DNA from: Thioalkalivibrio sp. ALMg11
GTDB lineage: Bacteria > Pseudomonadota > Gammaproteobacteria > Ectothiorhodospirales > Ectothiorhodospiraceae
NCBI RefSeq assembly: GCF_000377905.1
Contig: NZ_KB898871.1
Location: 221,001 to 285,000, forward strand
Direction of reading: 5' to 3'
DNA length: 64,000 nt
In this document: positions 16,918 through 24,883 of the stretch, piece after piece
How the letters are laid out: each line of letters starts with the position of its first letter
Numbering within the stretch: the stretch's first letter is position 1
Notes under the pieces: generated by a model
The model's database searches: none
What the model was told of the DNA's origin: nothing
Seen by the model: only the letters and a program-made list of their open reading frames with translations
Position numbers and translations under genes: made by a program

Positions 16918-18117
16918 TCACAGGCGCCCCCGGCGATCCGGGATACCGTCCAGCGGCAGCTGCGTGCAACCGCGACCCAGGGCCATCACCTGAAAACGCT
17001 CGCCCATTTCCCCCGGCAGCGTCAGCATGCGCACGGCCTGGGCGGCCCGCATGGTCAGACGGGCATCCTCGCCGCTGCCCACGCGCGCCTCGAAACGTTG
17101 CGGCAGCCCCGCCCCCAGCAGGAATTCGCCCTGCGCGGCATACGCCAGCACATCGAGGCCCGCGGCATCCGCCGCCTCGGCGATCCCGGTGAAATCCACG
17201 CTCGCGGTCAGATCCATCAGGCCCGGATGGGCCAGCGGGTCCTGGATCATCTGCTGGCGGTAGTAACCCACCAGCGTCCCCTGGTGACGCTCCGGCGCGT
17301 AGTAGGCGCTGCGCGGAAAGCCATAGTCCACGATCACGGCGGCCCCCTGCTCCAGAAAACCGGCCAGCGCGGTCACCCACGCGGCCTGGGCCGGGCGCCA
17401 CTCGGAGAGGTAACCCTCGGGCCACGGGCCATGCTCGGCCTGCAGCCGCGCCACCGGCTCGGCGAGGCCGGCCGAGGCCGGTCGCTCGGCCAGGCCCAGG
17501 GCGCCCGCTGCATCGGTCGTGACCCCGACCTGCCAGACCCGGCCTTCGCGCCAGCGGAAGAGCTCCACCGGCAGGGCATCCAGCACCTCGTTGGCGAGCA
17601 CCACGCCGCGCAACGGGGTCTCGGGCAGGGCATCCAGCCACGCCAGCCGGGCGTACTCGGCGGGTTCAAGCGTGGCCTCCAGGTGGGCCTGCTGCCGCGC
17701 CCGCAGGTCCGGACTGACCTCGATGATCCAGTAGCGCTCCCATGCCACCCCGAGTTCGCGCAGCGTGGCGATCACGTCCCCCGCGAGCCGGCCACTGCCG
17801 GCGCCGAACTCGAGCAGTGTGCCGGTCCCGTCCAGATCGTCCCGCAACACCGGGGCCAGCCAGGTCGCCAGGGTCTCGCCAAACAGCGGCGAGAGCTCCG
17901 GTGCGGTGACAAAATCGCCCCCCTCGCCCAGCTTGTGCGCCCCGTTCACGTAATAGCCCAGCCCCGGCGCATACAGCGCGGCCTGCATGTAATCGACGAA
18001 CGGAAGGAACCCCTCGCCGGCGACGACACTCTGTTGCAGGAAGGCGTGCAGACGCAGGGCGATATCGGCAGCAACCGGATCGGCCGGGGCGTTTGTGCTA
18101 GGTTTCGGCGGCATCAT
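16918..18117 (-). CDS. SAM-dependent methyltransferase, MidA/NDUFAF7 family
   Basis: This 399-residue product belongs to the MidA (COG1565, NDUFAF7) family. Mitochondrial members dimethylate an arginine of complex I subunit NDUFS2; bacterial targets are poorly known. Visible features are YYVNGAHKLGEGGDFVTAPE, motif I LLEFGAGSGRLAGDVI, and a conserved IVDYGFPRSAYYAPERHQGT. Two adjacent ATG codons (18117, 18114) are likely starts. It is divergent from and close to the FolM-like gene, with 55 bases between the starts. Confidence 0.85.
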   Translation of the reverse strand: MMPPKPSTNAPADPVAADIALRLHAFLQQSVVAGEGFLPFVDYMQAALYAPGLGYYVNGAHKLGEGGDFVTAPELSPLFGETLATWLAPVLRDDLDGTGTLLEFGAGSGRLAGDVIATLRELGVAWERYWIIEVSPDLRARQQAHLEATLEPAEYARLAWLDALPETPLRGVVLANEVLDALPVELFRWREGRVWQVGVTTDAAGALGLAERPASAGLAEPVARLQAEHGPWPEGYLSEWRPAQAAWVTALAGFLEQGAAVIVDYGFPRSAYYAPERHQGTLVGYYRQQMIQDPLAHPGLMDLTASVDFTGIAEAADAAGLDVLAYAAQGEFLLGAGLPQRFEARVGSGEDARLTMRAAQAVRMLTLPGEMGERFQVMALGRGCTQLPLDGIPDRRGRL

Positions 18118-18172
18118 GACGACGAATGGTACCAACCCGGGGGCAGGCGTGGCGCAGGTTCAAACCGACAGC

Positions 18173-18922
18173 ATGGACACGACCTCCGGGCAAGCACGGG
18201 TGGTACTCGTCACCGGGGCCGCGCGGCGGGTCGGCGCAACCATCGTGCGCGGGCTGCACGCAGCCGGGCTGCGGGTACTGATCCACTACCGCGGCTCGCG
18301 CACGGATGCCGAAGACCTCGCCGCCGAACTGAACGCGAAGCGCGCGGACAGCGCCCGCGCCCTGCAGGCCGACCTCCTCGACCTGGAGGCCATCGAACGC
18401 CTGGCCCGCGAGGCCGAGGCGGCTTGGGGCCGCCTGGATTTCCTGGTCAACAACGCCTCGACCTTCTACGCCACCGCCGTGGGCGAAATCACACAACAGG
18501 CCTGGGACGACCTGATCGGCTCCAACCTGAAGGCCCCGACCTTCCTCACCCAGGCCTGCAGCCCGGCGTTGCAACGCCAGCAGGGCGCGGTCGTGAATAT
18601 CGTCGACATCCACGCCCTGCGCCCGCTAAAGGGCTACCCAGTGTATTCGGCGGCCAAGGCCGGGCTGTGGGCGCTCACCCAGGCCTACGCCCGCGAGCTG
18701 GGGCCGGACGTGCGGGTCAACGGCGTCGCCCCCGGCGCGATCCTCGCCCCCGAGGACGCGGAAAACACCGGCACCCACGAGGCAATGATCGAGCGCACCG
18801 CGCTCAAGCGCGAGGGCAGCCCGGAGGACATCGCACGCACCGTGCGCTTCCTGCTGCTGGACGCGCCCTACATTACCGGCCAGGTGATCCCGGTGGACGG
18901 CGGCCGGTCAGCATCGCAGTAG
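18173..18922 (+). CDS. Pteridine reductase, FolM-like short-chain dehydrogenase
   Basis: The 249-residue product is an SDR enzyme with the pteridine-reductase form of the dinucleotide motif, TGAARRVGA near residue 14. NNAS is at about 88, a Tyr-Lys pair occurs in YPVYSAAKAG, and there is a PVDGGRS C terminus. FolM-type enzymes reduce dihydropterins (dihydromonapterin, dihydrofolate) with NADPH. The ATG at 18173 is preferred because the upstream in-frame ATG codons (18095, 18116) overlap the divergent MidA gene; its ribosome-binding site is weak. Confidence 0.82.
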   Translation: MDTTSGQARVVLVTGAARRVGATIVRGLHAAGLRVLIHYRGSRTDAEDLAAELNAKRADSARALQADLLDLEAIERLAREAEAAWGRLDFLVNNASTFYATAVGEITQQAWDDLIGSNLKAPTFLTQACSPALQRQQGAVVNIVDIHALRPLKGYPVYSAAKAGLWALTQAYARELGPDVRVNGVAPGAILAPEDAENTGTHEAMIERTALKREGSPEDIARTVRFLLLDAPYITGQVIPVDGGRSASQ

Positions 18923-18987
18923 CCGCGACCCCGTCCTGCCGCGCTACACTGGCCCCCAACCGAGCATTTGCGCCAGGAGACTGCAGC

Positions 18988-19248
18988 ATGATCGATTCCA
19001 AACGCTTCGACGACCTCGCCCGCCGCATCACCGAAAGCCTGCCGGAGTCGGTACGCCACATGCAGGAGGACGTGCAACGCCAGGTCCGCTCGTCGCTGCA
19101 AAGCGGCTTCGAGCGCATGGACCTGGTGACCCGCGAGGACTTCGACATCCAGGTGGCCCTGCTGGAACGCACCCGCGAACGCCTGGCAGAGCTGGAGGCT
19201 CGGGTCGCCGCGCTGGAAGCCCGCCCGAGCGACGAAGCCGGGCAGTAA
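18988..19248 (+). CDS. ubiK: Ubiquinone biosynthesis accessory factor UbiK
   Basis: UbiK (YqiC family) is a small coiled-coil protein that assists the soluble ubiquinone biosynthesis complex with UbiJ. The 86-residue product has an N-terminal amphipathic segment (MIDSKRFDDLARRI), the family pattern ESVRHMQEDVQRQVRSSLQ and a C-terminal coiled coil (LLERTRERLAELEARVAALE). A good ribosome-binding site (CAGGAG) precedes the ATG. It is followed by comM, a common pairing. Confidence 0.88.
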   Translation: MIDSKRFDDLARRITESLPESVRHMQEDVQRQVRSSLQSGFERMDLVTREDFDIQVALLERTRERLAELEARVAALEARPSDEAGQ

Positions 19249-19307
19249 CCACCATCTGAAACCACCCGCCGGGCACGGATGCCTGGCGGCAGAACGGAGG
19301 GGCACGG

Positions 19308-20813
19308 ATGCCCGTCACCATTGCCTACGCCCGCGCCATCGACGGCATCCACGCCCCGCTGGTCACCATCGAGACCCACCTGGCCAACGGGCTGCCCGCC
19401 TTCCAGATCGTCGGCCTGCCCGAGGCTGCGGTGCGCGAGAGCCGTGACCGCGTCCGCGCGGCGATCCAGACCAGCGGCTTCGAGTTCCCACGGCGCCGCA
19501 TCACCGTCAACCTGGCCCCCGCCGATCTGCCCAAGGACGGCGGCCGGTTCGACCTCGGCATTGCCCTGGGCATCCTGGCCGCCAGCCAGCAGATCCCGGC
19601 CGAGGCGCTGGCGCGCCACGAATTCCTCGGCGAGCTGGGGCTGGACGGAACCCTGCGCCCAGTGGGCGGCACCCTGGCCGCCGGGCTTGCGGCGGCCGAC
19701 GCCGAGCGGGCGCTGGTGGTGAACCCGGAGGATGGGGCGGAGGCGGCCCTCGCCAGCCGTGCCCGGGTCCTCACCGGCTCGCACCTCAATGCCGTCTGCG
19801 CCGCGCTGGCGGGGCGCGCCGCACTGGCCCCGGCGCAACCGCCCGCGCCCTCCGCACCCGCCCACCCCGATCTCGCCGACGTGCGCGGCCAACACCAGGC
19901 GCGCCGGGCCCTGGAGATCGCGGCCGCCGGCGGGCATCACCTGCTGATGGTCGGCCCACCCGGGAGCGGCAAGTCCATGCTGGCCTCGCGCATCCCCGGC
20001 ATCCTGCCGCCAATGGACGAGGCCGAGGCCCTGGAGACCGCGGCCATCCACAGCCTGCGCGGCAGCTCGCACCTGCGCCAGGACTGGCGGGCGCGCCCGT
20101 TCCGGTCCCCGCACCACACCGCCTCGGGCGTCGCGCTGGTCGGCGGCGGCAGTACACCACGCCCCGGCGAGATCTCGCTCGCGCACCAGGGCGTACTGTT
20201 CCTCGACGAACTCACCGAGTTCAGCCGCTCGGTGCTCGACGTACTGCGCGAACCGCTGGAGAGTGGGGTCATCCACATCTCGCGCGCGGCCCGCCAGGCC
20301 GAGTTTCCGGCCCGCTTCCAGCTGGTCGGTGCGATGAACCCCTGCCCACAGGGATTCGACTGCGACCTCGCCGAACGCTGCGAATGCACCCCGGAGCAGC
20401 GGGCCCGCCACCGCAAGCGCCTGTCCGCACCGCTACTCGACCGGATTGACCTGGCCATCGAGGTCCCGCGCATCCCGCCCAAGGACCTGGCCGGATCAGC
20501 CGAGGCATCGGAAGACTCGGCCTCGGTGGCGAAGCGCGTCGCTCGGGCCCGCAAGGTGCAGCGCGAGCGCCAGAATGGACTGAACAGCGCACTCGATGGC
20601 ACGGCACTGGACGGGTACGCCGCCCTCGGAACGGCTGACCGGGAGCTGCTGGACAAGGCTGCGGAACGCTTTCGGCTCTCCGCGCGGGCCTACCACCGAA
20701 TCCTGCGGGTGGCGCGCTCCATTGCCGATCTCAACGGCGCCGAGGCGATCGCGACCCAGCACCTGACCGAGGCACTGAGCTACCGCGCCCTGGACCACTG
20801 GCGCACACAATAG
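19308..20813 (+). CDS. comM: YifB/ComM family Mg-chelatase-like AAA+ ATPase
   Basis: ComM is a hexameric branch-migration helicase that helps integrate DNA during natural transformation; homologues occur widely in non-competent species too. The 501-residue product has an N-terminal ChlI-like domain (GLPEAAVRESRDRVRAAI), a Walker A GPPGSGKSML near residue 217, a Walker B FLDELTEF, the NPCPQGF segment and a C-terminal helical domain (YHRILRVARSIADL). Length is standard. It ends just before a terminator shared with the convergent cytochrome gene. Confidence 0.92.
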   Translation: MPVTIAYARAIDGIHAPLVTIETHLANGLPAFQIVGLPEAAVRESRDRVRAAIQTSGFEFPRRRITVNLAPADLPKDGGRFDLGIALGILAASQQIPAEALARHEFLGELGLDGTLRPVGGTLAAGLAAADAERALVVNPEDGAEAALASRARVLTGSHLNAVCAALAGRAALAPAQPPAPSAPAHPDLADVRGQHQARRALEIAAAGGHHLLMVGPPGSGKSMLASRIPGILPPMDEAEALETAAIHSLRGSSHLRQDWRARPFRSPHHTASGVALVGGGSTPRPGEISLAHQGVLFLDELTEFSRSVLDVLREPLESGVIHISRAARQAEFPARFQLVGAMNPCPQGFDCDLAERCECTPEQRARHRKRLSAPLLDRIDLAIEVPRIPPKDLAGSAEASEDSASVAKRVARARKVQRERQNGLNSALDGTALDGYAALGTADRELLDKAAERFRLSARAYHRILRVARSIADLNGAEAIATQHLTEALSYRALDHWRTQ

Positions 20814-20829
20814 GATGCGGCAAAAGAAA

Positions 20830-20860
20830 AACCCCGCCCAGGCGGTACCTGAGCGGGGTT
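20830..20860. terminator. Intrinsic terminator between comM and the cytochrome gene
   Basis: AACCCCGC (20830-20837) and GCGGGGTT (20853-20860) form a stem with a 15-base loop. A-rich sequence on the left and T-rich sequence on the right make it usable in both directions. Confidence 0.75.
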
Positions 20861-20886
20861 TCGTACTGCCGTTCTTACTGGGACGA

Positions 20887-21756
20887 TCAGTCTTCGAAGG
20901 TCGCCACGTACACGGCCAGGTCGGCGATATCCCCATCCGACAGGTTGGCGGCATTCGGCGCCATCAGGGCCGTCTGATCGCCAACGGTCTCGCCCGCACG
21001 GTAACGCACCAGCTTGTCGGCGATGTACTCGGCATCACGACCGGCCAGCTTCGGGAACACCGGGGTACCCTGACCCTGCGCACCATGGCAGGCAATACAG
21101 GTGTTGTAACCCGACTGACCGCGCTCCGCATCGCCATCTTCGACCGCGATGGCTGCAACCGCCTCGGCCTCTTCTTCGGCCGCCGCTTCCCCGGTATCGG
21201 TACTCGCAACCGGCTCTTCGCCCTCGGCGGCGGCGGTGTCGCCGTTGCCGTTATCGTCGCCGTTGCCCTCGTAGTCGTGTTCAACGCCAGCCTGATCCAG
21301 CATGTAGGCGACGACGTCGCGCATCTGCTCGTCGCTCAGACTGGGATCGCCACCGCGCGCCGGCATGGCGCCGATGCCGTTGATGGAATTTGCGAAGATG
21401 GTGTCCAGACCCTTGTCGTTCAGGCGGTTGCTCCACTCGTCGGTGTCGTCCTTGAGCGGGGCGCCGGAAACACCAGCATCATGGCAGGCCGCGCAGACGT
21501 TCGAGTAGAGGTCGCCCGGGCTCAGGTCTGCGGCTTCCTCGGCCGCGTCCACCTCACCGGAGACCACCTGACCGATCGGCGCGATGCGCTGGGCGACGCG
21601 CTCGTCACTCACGGTGTCGGGCTGGGACACCTGCATGCCGGCAAGCCAGCCGGCCAGGTGCGACACCAGAAAAAGGACCGTGGCCAGCAGGGCCAGGGAC
21701 GCAATAAACAGCAACACCTTGTTCCCGGTGTCCATCTTGATCGGTTGATTTCCCAC
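20887..21756 (-). CDS. Membrane-anchored diheme cytochrome c (cytochrome c5-like)
   Basis: The product has one N-terminal membrane helix (about residues 12-38) and two cytochrome c domains with CAACH near residue 88 and CIACH near 215. They are joined by a long Asp/Glu/Ala/Gly-rich linker of about 60 residues with a GNGDDNGNGD stretch. Both domains have an MP or MAP ligand context (GAMPARGG, ALMAPNAA), as in the c5/c555 group. The GTG at 21756 is preferred because GGAGGG lies 7 bases upstream; an ATG at 21792 is in frame but lacks such a site. It probably carries electrons in the periplasm, perhaps to the cbb3 oxidase. Confidence 0.85.
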   Translation of the reverse strand: MGNQPIKMDTGNKVLLFIASLALLATVLFLVSHLAGWLAGMQVSQPDTVSDERVAQRIAPIGQVVSGEVDAAEEAADLSPGDLYSNVCAACHDAGVSGAPLKDDTDEWSNRLNDKGLDTIFANSINGIGAMPARGGDPSLSDEQMRDVVAYMLDQAGVEHDYEGNGDDNGNGDTAAAEGEEPVASTDTGEAAAEEEAEAVAAIAVEDGDAERGQSGYNTCIACHGAQGQGTPVFPKLAGRDAEYIADKLVRYRAGETVGDQTALMAPNAANLSDGDIADLAVYVATFED

Positions 21757-21939
21757 TTCTCTCCCTCCGAGATCCTGGCCTTGAGTGGCCATGTGGTGTG
21801 CTATTCAAAAGCCCTCGCGCATCAAGCGCAAATCGGGCGCAGAGTATAGGGCATCATGCAAACCAGGACCACAAACCGAGTGTGGCGGTCAAATATGGCT
21901 GGACGCGCCAAAGCTCGCGCCCGTATCATGGCAGGTCTT

Positions 21940-22016
21940 GCGCCCGTAGCTCAGCTGGATAGAGTACTGCCCTCCGAAGGCAGGGGTCGCAGGTTCGAAT
22001 CCTGCCGGGCGCGCCA
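21940..22016 (+). tRNA. tRNA-Arg (anticodon CCG)
   Basis: A 77-base cloverleaf: acceptor GCGCCCG pairs with CGGGCGC at 22006-22012. The D arm contains AGCTCAGCTGGATAGAG. The anticodon stem CTGCC/GGCAG encloses loop CTCCGAA with CCG at 21974-21976. The T loop is GGTTCGAATCC, and CCA is encoded at 22014-22016. It reads CGG arginine codons. Confidence 0.97.
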
Positions 22017-22024
22017 TCATGACG

Positions 22025-22059
22025 ACGAAGAAGGGCCCATTTTATGGGCCCTTCTTCGT
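22025..22059 (+). terminator. Perfect 16-bp hairpin downstream of tRNA-Arg
   Basis: 22025-22040 and 22044-22059 are perfectly complementary with a three-base TTT loop. It starts 8 bases after the tRNA and probably ends its transcript, although there is no long T run beyond it. The rest of 22060-22198 shows no gene. Confidence 0.7.
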
Positions 22060-22198
22060 TATGCGGCTGCAGCCCGGGGCCGGCCGAGCCTCCCCTCTCG
22101 AATCGAGGCCCGCAGAACGCGCAAACACCTCAGCCCCGCCAGGACAATCCCAAGCCTCTGTGCATAGCAGACGACAGCCTCGCCCTCGGACTGCGTGA

Positions 22199-22705
22199 TC
22201 AGGCAACAGGCCCCACGGCCGCAGCCGGCAGTTCGACCTGCTGACTCTGGTTCATGATCTGCATGAGCACGATCACGCGCTCTTCTCCGGTGCGGGCGAG
22301 AAACAGGGCCTCGTGCCCCTGAAACGGTCCATCCGTGATGGTGACCGGCTGCTGGGGGGCAAAGTCGCTGTCACGGGTAAGGTCGAGACAGCCGCTGTCG
22401 GGGTCCAGACGCAGGCGGATACCCTCGATGACCGGCTCGGGCACTGGCAGCGGGCTGCAACCAAAGCGCACCAAACCAAGCACGCCGCGCGTGGAGCGAA
22501 TTGGCGCCCAGTTTTCTTCGACGTCGCAAAGCTGGGCGAAGAGGTAGCGCGGAAACAGGGACTCGGTGACGGCGGTGCGACGCCCCCCGCGGCGAATGGC
22601 CCGGCGGATTAACGGCCGGAACGTGCGATACCCCTGGCGGTCGAGATTCGCCTCGGCGCGGGCTTCTTCCCGGGGTTTGCATTGGATGGTGTACCAGTGT
22701 TTCAA
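22199..22705 (-). CDS. rfaH: Transcription antitermination factor RfaH (NusG paralogue)
   Basis: RfaH is a specialised NusG paralogue recruited by ops elements to long operons, often for surface polysaccharide synthesis. The 168-residue product has the N-terminal NGN pattern (MKHWYTIQCKPREEARAEAN), SLFPRYLFA, and a C-terminal KOW domain (PVTITDGPFQGHEALFLA). Its length and the short, basic linker fit RfaH better than NusG. It stands alone; none of its likely target operons is in the window. The 219 bases upstream show no gene. Confidence 0.85.
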   Translation of the reverse strand: MKHWYTIQCKPREEARAEANLDRQGYRTFRPLIRRAIRRGGRRTAVTESLFPRYLFAQLCDVEENWAPIRSTRGVLGLVRFGCSPLPVPEPVIEGIRLRLDPDSGCLDLTRDSDFAPQQPVTITDGPFQGHEALFLARTGEERVIVLMQIMNQSQQVELPAAAVGPVA

Positions 22706-22850
22706 GGGGACCTCGTCGCAGCAGCGCGCCGGTCATTGCGCACCACGGGCAGCATCAACTCACTCTAATGATAGGCCGGCTGGCAGCAAAGGTGCGTAGA
22801 TACATCACGAAAGTGGATGTGCAGGGTCGCCGGGGCGATCGGCTATTGCC

Positions 22851-22892
22851 TTGATCTGGATCAAATTCGACAGCCCGGGGCAGCGCTAGCGT
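22851..22892 (+). promoter_or_regulatory. FNR-dependent class II promoter
   Basis: TTGATCTGGATCAA (22851-22864) is a perfect FNR box. A weak -10 (TAGCGT) lies at 22887-22892. This would put the box centre near -41.5 from a start at about 22899, the standard class II spacing. It drives the small membrane protein at 22925. Confidence 0.7.
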
Positions 22893-22924
22893 CTGAGGTG
22901 TATCGACACCTCAGGAGAACGATC

Positions 22925-23059
22925 ATGCTGACCGAAATCATGTTCCAGTCGCCCATCGGCATTCTGACGATCATCACCCTGCTGGGGATCGTGGCGTTCT
23001 TTGGCTACGTGGGCTATTACATCATCCACGGCATGCGCCAGGACAAGCAGAAAGAGTAA
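22925..23059 (+). CDS. DUF3149-type small membrane protein
   Basis: The 44-residue product (start ATG at 22925 behind CAGGAG) begins MLTEIMFQSPIGILT, has one membrane helix of about 22 residues, and ends in a basic HGMRQDKQKE tail. This is the layout of DUF3149 proteins, which have no assigned function. The perfect FNR box upstream implies induction at low oxygen, alongside ccoNOQP. A longer in-frame GTG start at 22817 would place coding sequence across the FNR box and is unlikely. Confidence 0.72.
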   Translation: MLTEIMFQSPIGILTIITLLGIVAFFGYVGYYIIHGMRQDKQKE

Positions 23060-23098
23060 CCCTCCGTGGCCGGCGCGCCCGCGACGGCCACCCATGAA

Positions 23099-23121
23099 AA
23101 CGCCCGCGCAAGGCGGGCGTT
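23099..23121. terminator. Terminator between the DUF3149 gene and soeC
   Basis: AACGCCCGC (23099-23107) pairs with GCGGGCGTT (23113-23121) around a five-base loop. It lies between convergent genes and is preceded by AAAA, so it could act on both strands. Confidence 0.7.
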
Positions 23122-23147
23122 CCATGTGCCACCTCAGCCAGCAGGGC

Positions 23148-24086
23148 TCAGGTGTGCTGGTCCCCGTGGTACAGGCGCACCACGTGCCGGGCCTCGGCGA
23201 AGAACAGCCAGCGCTCCATGATGACGCCCACCAGGGCCGCGACCAGGCCGAGCCAGGCCACGACGGCCGGCACGCCGGACAGGATCGCCGCGAATACCAG
23301 GATCGGGGTGCCGAACGCGAGCAGGAACACGCCCATCTTCAGGGTGTCGGTGGTGTTCTTGCCTGCATCGTAGCCAAACTCGTCGGTCAGGAAGGTACCG
23401 GCGGTATGCCCGGTATCCAGCAAGCGCACGGTCGCGCGGTTGAAGGTGGTGGCGGTGTTGATGGTCGGGCCGGTCACGCGGGAGATCCAGAAGTAGTAGA
23501 TCCCCTTGAGGACGCCGGCGATCAGCAGCAGCACGATGGCCACGCCCGCATGCATCGCGGTGGCGTTGCCGAACACACTGGCAATGGCGGCGAAGGCGAC
23601 GGCGCCGGTGGCCACACCCAGAAGGATGTAGTTGGCCGGGGTCAGCGCGGTGTTCCACTGGCGGATGGTCTTCAGGCAGCCGTAGATCATCCCGGTGGAG
23701 AACAGCGTGACCACCGCCAGCACGGCGGCGATGGCGCCAGCCACTGCGGCCAACGGACCGACTTCGTGGCCCTGCACCAGCACGCCGAGGCCATAGATCG
23801 CGGCGAACGGGTAGAACAGCACGGCAAATACCGCCTCGCGCGAGAGCCAGGAGGTCTTGAAGCGCATGAAGGAACGCCAGGCGTTCTTCTTGTTCGCCAG
23901 GTGGCCGGTGGACAGCATGAGCCCGACGGTGATCATGCCCAGGGCCGCAACCCCGTGCGCGATCAGCTCGCCATGGCTCATGACCGGACCGATGCCCGCG
24001 AGATGGAAGGCCACCAGCAACAGGAACAGGCCGTAGCCCGCACCAGAGATGACAGTAAACAGAATGACGGAAAACGCCGGATGCAT
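23148..24086 (-). CDS. soeC: Sulfite dehydrogenase membrane anchor SoeC (DmsC/NrfD-like)
   Basis: SoeC is the quinone-interacting membrane anchor of the cytoplasmic sulfite-oxidising complex SoeABC. The 312-residue product is hydrophobic with about eight membrane helices and starts MHPAFSVILFTVISGAGYGL, the DmsC-family pattern. It is the last gene of the minus-strand order soeA-soeB-soeC, 26 bases after soeB. Length agrees with the Allochromatium vinosum subunit as I recall it (about 320 residues). A DmsC-type anchor of another molybdoenzyme is the alternative, but the SoeA sequence argues for sulfite. Confidence 0.85.
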   Translation of the reverse strand: MHPAFSVILFTVISGAGYGLFLLLVAFHLAGIGPVMSHGELIAHGVAALGMITVGLMLSTGHLANKKNAWRSFMRFKTSWLSREAVFAVLFYPFAAIYGLGVLVQGHEVGPLAAVAGAIAAVLAVVTLFSTGMIYGCLKTIRQWNTALTPANYILLGVATGAVAFAAIASVFGNATAMHAGVAIVLLLIAGVLKGIYYFWISRVTGPTINTATTFNRATVRLLDTGHTAGTFLTDEFGYDAGKNTTDTLKMGVFLLAFGTPILVFAAILSGVPAVVAWLGLVAALVGVIMERWLFFAEARHVVRLYHGDQHT

Positions 24087-24112
24087 GGTTTTCTCTCCCC
24101 GATCGGGCGCGC

Positions 24113-24808
24113 TTAGCGCGCCACCATCTTGTTGACCCAGTCCTTCACCGAGGTGATCAGCGTGTTGGCACGCACGTCGTCGGTGGGGATGGAACGGGTG
24201 ATCCGCGGCGGCAGATAGGTGTTGACCGGCTTGTAGCCAAGCTCGGGCATCTGCTTCACGCCGCCACGCTCGCGGATCAGGCGGCTCACCTCGGAGGCGT
24301 CGTCATCGAAGTCGCCGAAGAAACGCGCGTGCGCCGGGCAGGTGATGACGCAGGCGGGCTGACGCTCTTCCGGCGGCAGCTGCTCGTCGTAGATGCGGTC
24401 CACGCAAAGCGTGCACTTCTTCATCACGCCGTCTTCGCGGTCGAGCTCGCGAGCGCCGTACGGGCAGGCCCAGGCGCAGTAGTTGCAGCCCATGCACTTG
24501 TCCTGATCGACCAGCACGATGCCGTCTTCCGGACGCTTGTAGGAGGCGCCGGTCGGGCAGACATTCACGCAGTCGGCATGCTCGCAGTGCATGCAGGACA
24601 TCGGGATGTTGACGGTCTTGTTGTTGGGGTAGTCCCCGACTTCGTAGTGGCGGATGCGGTTGAACCACACGCCGCTCGGGTCCTCGCCGTAGGGGCGATA
24701 GTCGGTCAGCGGACCCGTGGTGCCGCTGGTGTTCCACTGCTTGCAGGCCACCGCGCAGGCATGGCAGCCCACGCAGGTGTCCATGTCGATTACGAGTCCA
24801 AGTCGCAT
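24113..24808 (-). CDS. soeB: Sulfite dehydrogenase iron-sulfur subunit SoeB
   Basis: SoeB relays electrons from SoeA to SoeC. The 231-residue product carries four ferredoxin-type cysteine groups: CVGCHACAVACKQWN, CMHCEHADCVNVCPTG, CMGCNYCAWACPYG, and CTLCVDR paired with ACVITCP. It has no twin-arginine signal, in line with a cytoplasmic complex. It lies 75 bases after soeA and 26 before soeC. Confidence 0.9.
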   Translation of the reverse strand: MRLGLVIDMDTCVGCHACAVACKQWNTSGTTGPLTDYRPYGEDPSGVWFNRIRHYEVGDYPNNKTVNIPMSCMHCEHADCVNVCPTGASYKRPEDGIVLVDQDKCMGCNYCAWACPYGARELDREDGVMKKCTLCVDRIYDEQLPPEERQPACVITCPAHARFFGDFDDDASEVSRLIRERGGVKQMPELGYKPVNTYLPPRITRSIPTDDVRANTLITSVKDWVNKMVAR

Positions 24809-24883
24809 GGTTGGTACTCCCTCAAATCGTTCGTGCGGGCAAGCCCCGCGATGGCCTTGAGGCCGTCGCGGAACCGGGCCGGA

